Notes: generated from the letters alone by a model not told the origin. DNA of 64,000 nt from Pseudomonas sp. GR 6-02 (GCF_001655615.1 NZ_CP011567.1:4473001-4537000); one strand, 5' to 3'. Positions 46,153-55,937 are shown, numbered from the stretch's first letter. Numbers and translations: made by a program.

Positions 46153-47076
46153 TCAAACTGCACTGAACCGCTGCCCCAACCCCTGCTCGGCAAACTGTTC
46201 AATGATGAAGTCGACAAACGCCCGGGTCTTGCCCGGCAGCAGTTTGTGCTCGGCGTAATAGATGGAGATATTGCCATCGTCGACGTACCAGTCGGGCAGC
46301 ACCCGCTGCAAGGTCCCGGCGTCCAGATAGCCAACGGCGAACGGCATGCTCACCAATGCAATGCCCAAATCCTGGGTCGCCGCCGCGCAGGCTGCTTCCG
46401 AATCGCTCATGGTCATTCGCGCCTTGAGCGTCAGCGGGCTGTGTTGCCGGTTGCGACAGGTCAGTTGCCAGGAACGCACGCGCCCCGTCTGCGGCGACCG
46501 TATCAGGATGCCATCGTGGCGCTGGAGGTCATCGGGCTCGATGATCGCTTCGTGCCCCGCCAGGTACCCGGCTGAAGCCACCAACACTCGATGGGCGGGC
46601 GTCAGCTTGCGCGCCACCACGCCCTGGGGCAGTTCGAATCCACCGCCAATCGCCGCATCGAACCCCTGGCCGATCAGGTCGACCTGACGGTTATCGAAAT
46701 GCCAGTCCGGGTTGATCGCCGGAAAGCGCCGCAAAAACTCTCCGAGCAACGGCACGATGTACAAGCGCCCGAACACCGTGCCCATGCTGACCTTCAGCGT
46801 TCCCGCCGGACGTCCTTCGGCGCTGGCCAGGTTGGCCACGGCATTCTGGATCGTGTGCAGGCTGGCGCTGACTTCGCCGAGAAACAGCTGACCGGCCTCG
46901 GTCAGCGTCAGGCTACGCGTGCTGCGCTGGAACAGCCGCACACCAAGCCGCGCCTCCAGCTTGGCGACGCTCTTGCCCACCGCAGCAGGCGTCAGGCTCA
47001 AGCGTCGCGCAGCCTCGGCGAAGCTGCCAACCTCAGCGCTGCGCACGAAGCATTCGATACTGCTGAAGGTTTCCAT
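46153..47076 (-). CDS. LysR-family transcriptional regulator
   Basis: The start at METFSSIECFVRSAEVGS (307 residues) is the usual LysR N-terminus; an upstream in-frame extension of 15 codons was excluded. The winged helix-turn-helix is SFAEAARRLSLTPAAVGKSVAKLEARLG. A type 2 periplasmic-binding-like effector domain follows. It is divergent from the SDR gene and likely controls it. Confidence 0.9.
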   Translation of the reverse strand: METFSSIECFVRSAEVGSFAEAARRLSLTPAAVGKSVAKLEARLGVRLFQRSTRSLTLTEAGQLFLGEVSASLHTIQNAVANLASAEGRPAGTLKVSMGTVFGRLYIVPLLGEFLRRFPAINPDWHFDNRQVDLIGQGFDAAIGGGFELPQGVVARKLTPAHRVLVASAGYLAGHEAIIEPDDLQRHDGILIRSPQTGRVRSWQLTCRNRQHSPLTLKARMTMSDSEAACAAATQDLGIALVSMPFAVGYLDAGTLQRVLPDWYVDDGNISIYYAEHKLLPGKTRAFVDFIIEQFAEQGLGQRFSAV

Positions 47077-47200
47077 AAGCGCCACTATAAACTTCTGGTT
47101 TACACAGACTATAGCAATCACGGTCTACCCGCCGGGTAATGCGAAGCCGATACTCGACTCCGACAACAAGGCAGCCTGCCTTGAACTTCTGGAGATCGAC

Positions 47201-47947
47201 ATGACCACTCAACACCTCAGCGGTAAAGTAGCTCTGATTCAAGGCGGTTCACGCGGTATCGGTGCTGCCATCGTCAAACGCCTGGCCGCAGAAGGCGCAG
47301 CCGTCGCCTTCACCTATGTCAGCTCTACCGCCAAAGCCGAAGACCTGCAAAACAGCATCATCTCCGCTGGCGGCAAAGCCCTGGCCATCAAGGCCGACAG
47401 CGCCGATGCCGTTGCTATTCGCAATGCCGTCAATGCCACCGTCGAGGCCTTCGGCCGCCTGGACATCCTGGTCAACAACGCAGGCGTTCTGGCCGTCGCA
47501 CCGCTGGAGGACTTTAAACTCGAAGACTTCGACCAGACCCTGGCCATCAACGTACGAAGTGTGTTCATCGCCACCCAGGAAGCCGCCCGCCACATGACCG
47601 AAGGCGGTCGCATCATCAACATCGGCAGCACCAATGCCGATCGCATGCCTTTCGCCGGCGGTGGCCCGTACGCCATGAGCAAATCGGCGCTGGTCGGCCT
47701 GACCAAAGGCCTGGCTCGCGACCTCGGCCCGCGGGGTATCACCGTCAACAACGTGCAACCAGGCCCGGTCGACACTGACATGAACCCCGCCAGCGGCGAC
47801 TTCGCTGATAGCCTGATCCCGCTGATGGCTGTGGGTCGTTACGGCAACGTGGAAGAAATCGCCAGCTTCGTCGCCTATCTCGCAGGTCCCGAAGCTGGCT
47901 ACATCACCGGTGCCAGCCTGACCATCGACGGTGGTTTCGGCGCCTGA
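47201..47947 (+). CDS. short-chain dehydrogenase/reductase
   Basis: The 248-residue SDR has the nucleotide-binding GGSRGIG, NNAG, the catalytic serine in NIGSTNAD and YAMSK (Y-x3-K). It resembles 3-oxoacyl-ACP reductase-like and glucose-dehydrogenase-like SDRs; the substrate is unknown. The GGAGATCG ribosome-binding site lies before the ATG. It is divergent from the LysR gene and ends at a strong terminator. Confidence 0.88.
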   Translation: MTTQHLSGKVALIQGGSRGIGAAIVKRLAAEGAAVAFTYVSSTAKAEDLQNSIISAGGKALAIKADSADAVAIRNAVNATVEAFGRLDILVNNAGVLAVAPLEDFKLEDFDQTLAINVRSVFIATQEAARHMTEGGRIINIGSTNADRMPFAGGGPYAMSKSALVGLTKGLARDLGPRGITVNNVQPGPVDTDMNPASGDFADSLIPLMAVGRYGNVEEIASFVAYLAGPEAGYITGASLTIDGGFGA

Positions 47948-47969
47948 TACACCGCTCGACTGAAACAAA

Positions 47970-48000
47970 AACGCCGGCAATCAATTGCCGGCGTTCTTTT
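47970..48000 (+). terminator. intrinsic terminator after the SDR gene
   Basis: AACGCCGGCAA/TTGCCGGCGTT (47970-47980/47985-47995), then TTTT. Confidence 0.9.
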
Positions 48001-48021
48001 GTGTCAGGGATTATCGAATGG

Positions 48022-48717
48022 TCAGTTCCATTCAAGCGCCGGCAAGCCACATGCACCGGGTTTGAACGCCTTCAACGTACGAAGAATGCCGTCGGCGTGT
48101 GCGTACTTTTCGTCGGCCATCGCCGCATCCGGGACCGCAATCGCCGTCATTCCTGCCGCTTTGGCTGCAGTGACGCCGAACGGCGAATCCTCGAATACCA
48201 GGCAATCCCGGGGCGCGACCCCAAGGCGTCGCGCCGCCGTCAGGAAAATATCCGGCGCCGGTTTCGCCGCCCCCACTTCCGGGTCGTCAGCGGTGACAAT
48301 GAAGTCAAACAGCGCGAACCAGTCGCGGTGCAAAGTGGTTTTCTGACCAAACGACTGACGCGAAGAGCTGGTGCCCACCGCGATAGGAATGTTGTTGGCT
48401 TTCAAGTGCCGAACCAGTTCCTCTGCTCCGGGCATCGCCAGCGCCGTCGGAAAACGCTCGCGCATCAAGGGCTCGCGGATCACCAGAAACTCTTCGGCGG
48501 TGATCGGCAAGTCCAGCGCCTCGACCACATAGCGCGCCAGATCACCCGCGCCACGGCCGATGATGTTCTGTTTGACGCTCCAGTCGAAGGTCCGCCCATA
48601 GCGCTCGGCAATGATGGACGTGACCTCGGTGTAAATACCCTCGGTGTCCAGCAGCAAACCGTCCATATCGAAAATCACGGCCTTGATCGGACCGAACTCA
48701 TCCAAGGGTGCACTCAT
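48022..48717 (-). CDS. HAD-superfamily hydrolase (beta-phosphoglucomutase-like)
   Basis: The 231-residue protein has the HAD motifs FDMDGLLLDTEG (I), VGTSSSRQSF (II), and FEDSPFGVTAAKAAGM (IV). This subfamily includes pseudouridine-5'-phosphatase and sugar-phosphate phosphatases. The physiological substrate is not clear from sequence. It is convergent to the SDR gene. Confidence 0.88.
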   Translation of the reverse strand: MSAPLDEFGPIKAVIFDMDGLLLDTEGIYTEVTSIIAERYGRTFDWSVKQNIIGRGAGDLARYVVEALDLPITAEEFLVIREPLMRERFPTALAMPGAEELVRHLKANNIPIAVGTSSSRQSFGQKTTLHRDWFALFDFIVTADDPEVGAAKPAPDIFLTAARRLGVAPRDCLVFEDSPFGVTAAKAAGMTAIAVPDAAMADEKYAHADGILRTLKAFKPGACGLPALEWN

Positions 48718-48979
48718 CGCATCTGATCCGTTTTCTCATGACATCCCAGGACGGCTCAGGTACGGCCGGATCCGTGATGGATTAAAGGGTTCAGCAGCAT
48801 AGCGAGCGCGATTGGTCGAGAGCAACGGGCAATGCCTGGCGGATACAAAATCCTCTGCCGAGGGCGCCGTGATGATTTAGCGATTTCCCCTACACCAAAC
48901 ACCTCCTTTCCCGACTTCTTTCCTTTTTGATCCCCCGCAAAGTCTCTCGCTCCACATTGATCAGCGCGAGGGATTGCGA
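48718..48979. other. intergenic region upstream of the RHS gene
   Basis: The 262-bp gap must hold promoters for the HAD and RHS genes. I see no operator or repeat. Confidence 0.4.
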
Positions 48980-51900
48980 ATGTTCGAACCTGACAAGGTC
49001 CTGGCCTTGAACAACGCCATCGGTCTGCTGGTGGTCGCCGCCATGAACCCCAAACAGCCGGACATCAAAGCGCTGCTTGGTGATTTCCGACTCTGCCTCA
49101 ACGACTACGAGGCCTGGGCGGAAAACTTCTGGACCGGTGGCGCGCTCAACGTCGAGCAAGTGTTCAAGGTCGGCAACGAAATCCGGCTCAGCGCACCGAA
49201 GGACTCCACCGCGCCTTTCAGTTCAACACTCGCCATGTGCCCGGCCAGCGGTCCGTTGACCCTGGTGCATATGTTTGAAGCCGCGCGTTTCGTGCCGATC
49301 GGCGATACGCCGGTGATGCTCGAGCCGGTTATCTCCCAGCACAACGGTGAGCTCACGTTCGGTGAGCCCGTCCACGCAACCATCGGCCCCAGCGGCATTC
49401 TCGAAATCCCCGAATGCTGGCGCGGCCATCGCTATCGCATCACCTTCTTTCCCGATGTCACCACTGAACACGTCAAAGCGCTCTACGCCTCCTATCAGGG
49501 CGTGATCGGCGAGCTGGAAGGCTGGTTGCGCAACGAATGGACGAGCGAATTCGAGCCTTTATGGGCAGATTTTTCCAAAGCAGGTTTCACCCAACGCTAC
49601 GGCCTGCTGCAACAGGCTGACTGGCACAGTTTCGAGCGCTCGCTGCACGGTTTGTGGGATGACGTGAAGCAGGTCTACGCCCTGGTGGCGGACCTGCAAG
49701 GCAGCAGCGAAAAACTCCTTGAGTACCTGACACAAGGCGAGCTTGAGACGCTGCTGAACGCTTCGGCTGAAACCATTGCCAATGTGTTGCTGATGCTGAG
49801 CGATGAGCCGTTGATGTTCATCCATCTCGCAGCCTTCACCAGTTGGCTGAGGATGTTGCCGCCGCAGTACATCGCCGAAGTCGTGGCACAAGTTCGTACG
49901 GAAATATTAATCAGCTTCCTGCTGGTGCGTCTCACAGGTCCTACGGGCCTGAAGCTCGGCATGAGCGCCAAAGTGCTGGACAAGATCAAGTCCCATCGGG
50001 CTCGACAATGGTTGGCGACTGCCAGTTTGCGACTGGCCGAACTGACGGCCAAATCCGACCTGACAGCCCACGCTGGTGTCCTCAAACCGCTCGTGGTCAG
50101 CGCGCGCAATGCACCGCTGAGACCTGCGCCGACGGTTCCACTGCAGATCAGCGCCGGCAACTCACCGGTTGTGCACGTGAACAATCCGATCGCCATTGCC
50201 CGCGACAAGTCTGCCGCCAAAACCCGGCTGGGTCGTCACGAACCCCACGACGATGCACCGAATCAAGCGAAAAACCCCAATGGCGACAGCGCCGATTGCT
50301 CGGCACTGACCTGCACCAACGGCTGCCCTGTGTCGATGGTCAGCGGCGAAGAACTGCTGACCCTGACCGACGGTGCGCTGGACGGGCTGCTGCCGTTTGC
50401 CTTCACCCGGTTGTACCGCACCAGCGCGGTGGAAATCGATTGCGGGCTGGGCTGGGGCTGGAGCCATTCGCTGGCGCAGCGGTTGGAGCTGGGCGTTGAA
50501 CAGGTCGTCTGGATCGACCATGAAAACCGTCGCACCACGTTCCCGCTGCCGAGCAACGAACGCCCAGCGATCCACAACAGCCTGTCGCGCGCGGCGATTT
50601 ATCTCGGTGATGACCCCGAGGAACTGATCCTCGCGCTGGCCGGCGAGACGAGTCGGTTCTACCACTTTCACAACGGTCGACTAACGGCGATCAGTGACGC
50701 CTACAACAACCGCCTGCGCATCACCCGCGACCGTCAGGAACGCATCCAGCGCCTCGACAACGGTGCCGGTCGTTCGCTGCTGTTGTGCTACGAGCGCAGG
50801 CACCTCATCGCCGTCGAATACCAGTCGTTTCACCCCAGCGATGACTTGGGTGAAGCCTGGCGTACAGAGCAAACACTGGCTTTCTACCGCTATGACGCCC
50901 GCCAGCGCTTGATCGAAGCGATCAATGCCGCCGGCGAAAGCGAGCGTTACGACTACGACGACAACCACGTAATTTTGCAGCGGCAACTGGCCGGCGGCGC
51001 GAGTTTCTTCTGGGAATGGGAACGGTCTGGCAAGTCGGCGCGCTGCGTGCGGCATTGGGCGTCGTTTGCGCAGATGGACACGCGCTATGTCTGGGATGAC
51101 CAGGGCCGCGTCACCGTCCGGAACATCGACGGCAGCGAAGAGGTTTACGTCCATGACGAGCGGGCGCGGCTGGTGCGCCGGGTCGGGCTGGATGGCGGTG
51201 AGCAGCTCAAAAGCTACGACGACAGCGGGCGGTTGATTGCCGAGCAGGATCCGTTGGGGGCCGTCACCGAATACCGTTACGACGACGTCGGACGGCTGGT
51301 GACACTGATTCCACCGCAGGACGAACCGACGGCCTACGAGTATCGCAACGGTTTCCTGCATGCGCGCTATCGCGGTCAGGCGGTGTGGAAATACCAGCGC
51401 AATGCCCAGGGCGATGTCACCGAGGCGACCGATCCCGACGGTCAGGTCACCCATTACCACTACGACCCTCAGGGCCGGTTGCTGTCGGTCCGCTACCCGG
51501 ACACCAGTCGCCATGTCTTTGTCTGGAATGCCTTGGGCCAGTTGCTCGAAGAGACCTTGCCGGACGGTGGGCAGCGGCGCTTTTCCTACGATGCGCTGGG
51601 ACGGCAGACGACTCATCAGGACGAACACGGTGCCGTCACCCAGTACCAATGGGACGCCATTGGCCGACTGGTCCAGACAACATTCCCTACCGGAGCCACC
51701 CGCGGGTTCAGCTACAACGCCTACAGCAAGATCACTGCCGAACGCGATGAACTGGGCCGCATCACCCGCTATGAATACGTCGACGACCTGCACCTGGTCA
51801 GCCGCCGGATCAATCCCGACGGCACCCAGCTCAAGTACCGCTATGACAATGCGCAGCTGCTGCTCACGGAAATCGAGAACGAATCCGGCGAACACTATCG

Positions 51901-53857
51901 GCTGGACTACACGCCCAGCGGATTGATCCGACAGGAAACCGGCTTCGACGGTCGTCGTACCGCGTACGCCTACGATCTCAATGGTCATCTACAGGAGAAA
52001 ACCGAGTTCGGTGATGACGGCTCGCAGCTGATCACGGGCTATCAACGGGACTCGGCCGGGCGCTTGCTGGTCAAGACCTTGCCCGACGGCATCCAGGTCG
52101 AATATCGCTACGACTTGTTGGGCCGGCTGACCCGCGTCGACGACGGCCACGATCATCCGCTGGAATTCGAGTACGACCAGCAGGACCGGCTGATCACCGA
52201 ACATCAGGGCTGGGGCACCTTGCGTTATGGCTACGACGCCTGCGGCCAGCTCAACCGCCTGCGCCTGCCGGACGGCAGCAAACTCGACTACCGCCACGCC
52301 AAGGGCGGTGCGCTGACGGCCATCGACCTCAATGGCGCACGACTGACCTCGCATACGTTCCTCGCCGGTCGCGAACAAAACCGTCAACAAGGCCTGCTGC
52401 TCAGTGAATATGCCTACGACGAACAGGGCCGTCTGAAGGCCCACGCTGTCGGCCAGCACCAACATCCGCTCTACCGCCGCGACTATGCCTACAGCCTCAA
52501 TGGCAATCTCGACAGCATCGCCGACACCCGCCATGGCCAGCGCAGCTATCAGTACGACCCGCTCAATCGACTGATCCGCGTGCGCCACTCCCGCGACCAA
52601 CAGCCGGAAAGCTACGCCCACGACCCAGCCGGCAACCTGCTGATGCAGGACCGCCCCGGCCCGACGTCCGTCAAAGGCAATCGCCTGTTGATGCAGGGCG
52701 ATCGCTACTTCGACTACGACACCTTCGGCAACCTGATCCGCGAGCGCCGTGGCACCGGGCAGAAACTGGTCACCGAATACCGCTACGACTGCCAGCATCG
52801 GCTGGTCGGCGTCACTACGCCGGATGGTCGTTGTTCAAGTTATCGCTACGACGCCTTCGGCCGCCGCATCGCCAAAACCGTCGACGGCAAAACCATCGAG
52901 TTTTTCTGGCAAGGCGACCACCTCGTCGCCGAACACAGCCAGGACCACCATCGCAGCTACGTCTACGAACCCGGCAGCTTCCGCCCGCTGGCGATGCTCG
53001 ACGGCAAAGGCCCTCGTAAGGCTTGTCCCTTCTACTACCAGCTCGACCACCTCGGCACCCCGCAAGAACTCACGGACTACAGTGGCGACATCATCTGGGC
53101 CGCCCGATACACCGCCTATGGCCGCCTCACCCGCCTCAACCGCGACACCCACCAGGTCCTCGATCAACCGCTGCGCTTTCAAGGACAGTATTACGACGCG
53201 GAAACCGGCCTGCATTACAACCGGCATCGCTACTACAATCCGGATATCGGACGGTACCTGACGCCGGACCCGAGCAAGTTGGCGGGCGGGTTAAACAGCT
53301 ATCAGTACACGCGCAATCCGGCGGGTTGGGTTGATCCGTTGGGGTTGAGTGAATGCCCTGGGGGGGATGGGTGTAAGAAGCCGTCGTTTGGGGATGAGGA
53401 TCCGGCGGGTAAGACGGGGGTTGATGAGGGGGAGCCAAAAACTCCCTCCCCCAAAAGAGAAGAGGATTACTTATATCGCGGGGACGAGCGAGAGCCTGAT
53501 GATGTATTTCAAAATGGTTTTAAAAGCAAAGGAAAAAGCAATGATTTATTGCTCCACTCTATAGACAGTGAAAATCCACCCAGTAATTTTATCAGCACAT
53601 CACCGTCGCGAGATGTTGGCAAGCTTTTCGCCACTGGATATCACACAAAAGTAGGTTACCTCTATACCCTTCAAAAAATAGATGGGTATGACTTACAAAA
53701 AGAGCTTGGACAAGCTTATCTTTTCGGACCAGAAAAAGAGATAGCCATAGCTAACCGTATAGAGAATGTCGACGTACTTGGCGCAACGCTAATCGTAGAT
53801 GACGGCCGAGAGCTCGGCTATTCCATACCAAATCCGTACAGGAAAATAAAAAAATGA
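48980..53857 (+). CDS. RHS-repeat polymorphic toxin with C-terminal ADP-ribosyltransferase-like domain
   Basis: The 1625-residue protein (start at MFEPDKVLALN after GAGGG; a TTG two codons earlier is less likely) has an N-terminal region without recognised domain (1-about 430; no PAAR motif), a DUF6531-like segment (TCTNGCPVSMVSGEELL, about 440), then many YDxxGR-type RHS repeats (about 540-1450) and the end motif PAGWVDPLGL (D1452) at which such proteins are often cut. The C-terminal 165 residues turn AT-rich and carry LYRGDEREPDDVFQ (R1500), FISTSPS (S1539-T-S) and GPEKEIAI (E1585-x-E1587). This R/STS/ExE order is the cholera-toxin-like ADP-ribosyltransferase signature. No VgrG or chaperone gene is adjacent. 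Confidence 0.88.
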   Translation: MFEPDKVLALNNAIGLLVVAAMNPKQPDIKALLGDFRLCLNDYEAWAENFWTGGALNVEQVFKVGNEIRLSAPKDSTAPFSSTLAMCPASGPLTLVHMFEAARFVPIGDTPVMLEPVISQHNGELTFGEPVHATIGPSGILEIPECWRGHRYRITFFPDVTTEHVKALYASYQGVIGELEGWLRNEWTSEFEPLWADFSKAGFTQRYGLLQQADWHSFERSLHGLWDDVKQVYALVADLQGSSEKLLEYLTQGELETLLNASAETIANVLLMLSDEPLMFIHLAAFTSWLRMLPPQYIAEVVAQVRTEILISFLLVRLTGPTGLKLGMSAKVLDKIKSHRARQWLATASLRLAELTAKSDLTAHAGVLKPLVVSARNAPLRPAPTVPLQISAGNSPVVHVNNPIAIARDKSAAKTRLGRHEPHDDAPNQAKNPNGDSADCSALTCTNGCPVSMVSGEELLTLTDGALDGLLPFAFTRLYRTSAVEIDCGLGWGWSHSLAQRLELGVEQVVWIDHENRRTTFPLPSNERPAIHNSLSRAAIYLGDDPEELILALAGETSRFYHFHNGRLTAISDAYNNRLRITRDRQERIQRLDNGAGRSLLLCYERRHLIAVEYQSFHPSDDLGEAWRTEQTLAFYRYDARQRLIEAINAAGESERYDYDDNHVILQRQLAGGASFFWEWERSGKSARCVRHWASFAQMDTRYVWDDQGRVTVRNIDGSEEVYVHDERARLVRRVGLDGGEQLKSYDDSGRLIAEQDPLGAVTEYRYDDVGRLVTLIPPQDEPTAYEYRNGFLHARYRGQAVWKYQRNAQGDVTEATDPDGQVTHYHYDPQGRLLSVRYPDTSRHVFVWNALGQLLEETLPDGGQRRFSYDALGRQTTHQDEHGAVTQYQWDAIGRLVQTTFPTGATRGFSYNAYSKITAERDELGRITRYEYVDDLHLVSRRINPDGTQLKYRYDNAQLLLTEIENESGEHYRLDYTPSGLIRQETGFDGRRTAYAYDLNGHLQEKTEFGDDGSQLITGYQRDSAGRLLVKTLPDGIQVEYRYDLLGRLTRVDDGHDHPLEFEYDQQDRLITEHQGWGTLRYGYDACGQLNRLRLPDGSKLDYRHAKGGALTAIDLNGARLTSHTFLAGREQNRQQGLLLSEYAYDEQGRLKAHAVGQHQHPLYRRDYAYSLNGNLDSIADTRHGQRSYQYDPLNRLIRVRHSRDQQPESYAHDPAGNLLMQDRPGPTSVKGNRLLMQGDRYFDYDTFGNLIRERRGTGQKLVTEYRYDCQHRLVGVTTPDGRCSSYRYDAFGRRIAKTVDGKTIEFFWQGDHLVAEHSQDHHRSYVYEPGSFRPLAMLDGKGPRKACPFYYQLDHLGTPQELTDYSGDIIWAARYTAYGRLTRLNRDTHQVLDQPLRFQGQYYDAETGLHYNRHRYYNPDIGRYLTPDPSKLAGGLNSYQYTRNPAGWVDPLGLSECPGGDGCKKPSFGDEDPAGKTGVDEGEPKTPSPKREEDYLYRGDEREPDDVFQNGFKSKGKSNDLLLHSIDSENPPSNFISTSPSRDVGKLFATGYHTKVGYLYTLQKIDGYDLQKELGQAYLFGPEKEIAIANRIENVDVLGATLIVDDGRELGYSIPNPYRKIKK

Positions 53858-54249
53858 TATCAAAGGTTGAAATCACCATAAGCATTGACGGCATAAAGGA
53901 AGTCGCCAACCTTATATGCGACAACAAAAAAATAACCATAACTCTCACAATGAAAAATGGCTTTAACAAAAAATATTCGGACAGTGACTTTTATAGATGC
54001 TTCGCACGTGTCAGAGAGGACAATCCCAACATACAATTTCTCTGCAAGGGATCAAAAATCAACGTACATCCTTCCAGCATGTCATCACAAATGTCTCTTG
54101 GGTTGAAAGCATATGAATTGACATTGGGTAAAGCGTCGTCACTCACCGATGTAGTTTATATTTTTGATTATGATGAGAGCAATCTAACAAACGATCCAAA
54201 TGAACAGCGATCTTTCTACAGATGCTGGATTGAATCAGAAAAGATCTAA
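53854..54249 (+). CDS. candidate immunity protein to the RHS toxin
   Basis: The 131-residue protein begins inside the toxin stop codon (ATGA overlap), the usual toxin-immunity arrangement. It matches nothing I recognise: beta-rich (KVEITISIDG, NKKITITLTMKNG), with aromatic residues and a C-terminal YRCWIE. No ADP-ribosylhydrolase motif is seen. Like the toxin domain, it is AT-rich relative to the surrounding DNA, which suggests the two were acquired as a unit. Confidence 0.75.
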   Translation: MISKVEITISIDGIKEVANLICDNKKITITLTMKNGFNKKYSDSDFYRCFARVREDNPNIQFLCKGSKINVHPSSMSSQMSLGLKAYELTLGKASSLTDVVYIFDYDESNLTNDPNEQRSFYRCWIESEKI

Positions 54250-54257
54250 CCATCAAA

Positions 54258-54278
54258 AGCCCGGTTCACGTCCGGGCT
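54258..54278 (+). terminator. hairpin after the immunity gene
   Basis: AGCCCGG/CCGGGCT with a seven-base loop; no clear T run follows, so it may be a weak terminator. Confidence 0.5.
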
Positions 54279-54296
54279 AAATCAGCTTAAGGAACT

Positions 54297-54644
54297 CTAA
54301 CCTCCCGCGCTATCATTTGTCCTATCCGTCCCAATACTCCCAGAACCACCTGATCCTCCAGACCCACTTCCAGAACCACTCCCCATCGAACTTCCACCAC
54401 TCACCGACCCGCTGCCCTTCCCCGGGTCGATGCTACTCCCGTTGGCATCACCACCTTTGCCACCACCAATGGTGTCCGGTGGCAGCGCCTTCCCATCCGA
54501 GGTACCCGCATTCATTTCCGAATAAGGCGGCATCCCGCCCTTGTCGACCGGCGCATCGCGACCGGTAGATTCAGCAAACGCCGCCAATGAACTGATCGAC
54601 AATAAGCCGACTATCGTAAGCGCCATCCATTTTGACCTGATCAT
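54297..54644 (-). CDS. small secreted Gly/Ser-rich protein
   Basis: The 115-residue protein has a signal peptide (ending near LAAFA, 23) and a low-complexity glycine/serine-rich C-terminal half. An AAGGAGATG ribosome-binding site lies just before the ATG. Proteins of this type are common in Pseudomonas but have no assigned function. Confidence 0.65.
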   Translation of the reverse strand: MIRSKWMALTIVGLLSISSLAAFAESTGRDAPVDKGGMPPYSEMNAGTSDGKALPPDTIGGGKGGDANGSSIDPGKGSGSVSGGSSMGSGSGSGSGGSGGSGSIGTDRTNDSAGG

Positions 54645-54745
54645 GGTGCATCTCCTTTAAAGAGTGCTTTACCTGATCTCTGGTGGTGATCGCTTTTTAA
54701 AGGAGCCGCACAATCGACAATCGGCGATGCACCACCTCACAGGTT

Positions 54746-54961
54746 TCAGCTCGGTTCGCCCGAGGCGTCATCGCCGGCGATGTCCGGGTCTTCCGGGTCG
54801 GCTTCCACATTACCCCGCCTCACATCATCGGCGGGCACCTGTTCCACAGCGGTGTCGTCATCGTCGGGCGGGCGCTGGTCGCGGCGCAGCGAATTGGTGG
54901 GCGAAGGCAGCGGATATTCGGGGGTATCGTCGATATCGGAGTCTTTCGGATCAGCGTTCAT
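54746..54961 (-). CDS. small acidic protein of unknown function
   Basis: The 71-residue frame starting at MNADPKDSDIDD follows a GAGAGGTGC ribosome-binding site. It is Asp/Pro-rich (DDDDTAVEQ, DPEDPDIAGDD) and lacks a membrane helix. It lies in a group with another acidic microprotein at 55064. No family is recognised. Confidence 0.55.
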   Translation of the reverse strand: MNADPKDSDIDDTPEYPLPSPTNSLRRDQRPPDDDDTAVEQVPADDVRRGNVEADPEDPDIAGDDASGEPS

Positions 54962-55063
54962 AACGCACCTCTCAATGGACCTGAAAAGCAGATCCTTGCC
55001 TTTCGAGGCCAACACGACAGACACGGTTCGATCAGAGGGATCGAGGTCGGCCCGACCGCAAAA

Positions 55064-55234
55064 TCACTCGTCGTCTTCCTCGTCATACTCATCATTCTCC
55101 AGATTGCCCACATCGCCTGCGTCATCGGCATCGTTGAGCGGTACCGTGGCGTCGTCCATCAGGGACCCCGGATCTTCGTTGCCAGGATCGTTGATCGGGC
55201 CTTCTTCTTCCTTGTCTTCGGTTTCCGGACTCAT
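55064..55234 (-). CDS. acidic microprotein (56 codons)
   Basis: This 56-codon frame is too short for many gene finders. It begins MSPETEDKEEEGPIND and ends NDEYDEEDDE, with over a third acidic residues. A GGCATGCC context and a GAGGCATGCCC region precede the ATG. It lies on the same strand as, and near, the other acidic small gene. Function unknown. Confidence 0.5.
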   Translation of the reverse strand: MSPETEDKEEEGPINDPGNEDPGSLMDDATVPLNDADDAGDVGNLENDEYDEEDDE

Positions 55235-55316
55235 GGGCATGCCTCACAACGTTCAGAGTTATATAAAGTTCGAGAGGTCCTACGGCAAATCGTTCCAGCG
55301 TCCTATCGATAGAAAC

Positions 55317-55341
55317 GAAAAACCCGGCACTCGGCCGGGTT
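55317..55341 (-). terminator. terminator of the first glycine-zipper gene
   Basis: AACCCGGC/GCCGGGTT (55321-55328/55334-55341), followed on the minus strand by four T. Confidence 0.75.
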
Positions 55342-55362
55342 TTACTTTAACTCGATATCGAG

Positions 55363-55797
55363 TTAGTGATTCTTGTACTTATTTTTATGCTTGTGTTTGT
55401 AGTAGCCGCCACCGGAATGCGAACTGCCGCGGTCATCACCCATGTTGCTGCCCACCGCGCCACCGGCTGCGCCGCCCAGGCCTGCGCCAATGGCCGAACC
55501 CGTGGAGCCACCCAGGCTGTTGCCGATCACCGAACCACCCGCCGCGCCGAGACCACCGCCGACGGCCGCTTCTGTGCGACTGCCCTTGCGCGCACCGACC
55601 GCACTGCCTGCCGCACCGCCGACGCCAGCGCCCACCGCGGCCCCGGTGCTGCCGCCCAACTGCCCGCCGACTACGTTGCCCAACACACCGCCAAGACCAC
55701 CGCCGACTGCGGCGTCACCGTTGCCGCCCGCCATTGCGCCCTGAGCGACCAAAAGCCCCAAAAACACCGTGGACAATGTCAAACGCATGAAACGCAT
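55363..55797 (-). CDS. exported glycine-zipper protein, copy A
   Basis: The start at MRFMRLTLSTVFLG (144 residues) follows a GAGGTGC ribosome-binding site. A signal peptide ends near GAMAGG, followed by repeated GxxxG units (GGGLGGVLGNVVGG and similar) that form glycine-zipper hairpins, and a lysine/histidine-rich tail (KHKHKNKYKNH). Glycine-zipper proteins insert into or associate with the outer membrane. It is paralogous to the next gene at 55982, which has almost the same signal and zipper. Confidence 0.75.
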   Translation of the reverse strand: MRFMRLTLSTVFLGLLVAQGAMAGGNGDAAVGGGLGGVLGNVVGGQLGGSTGAAVGAGVGGAAGSAVGARKGSRTEAAVGGGLGAAGGSVIGNSLGGSTGSAIGAGLGGAAGGAVGSNMGDDRGSSHSGGGYYKHKHKNKYKNH

Positions 55798-55937
55798 GAT
55801 ATGCACCTCTAATTTCCGCATTGGGGGGAAGAACGTGCCGCGGATAGGCATCAGCCTGCATCTGGGTCTGTTATACAGAAAACCAATACCGACTGTATGA
55901 GATTTGAGCCACATGATGCAGAAACGTTCCAAAACGA

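Noticed and set aside
48980..50270. PAAR or VgrG-like head in the RHS N-terminus
   Set aside because: No PAAR repeat or VgrG motif was seen; the region is left as unassigned.
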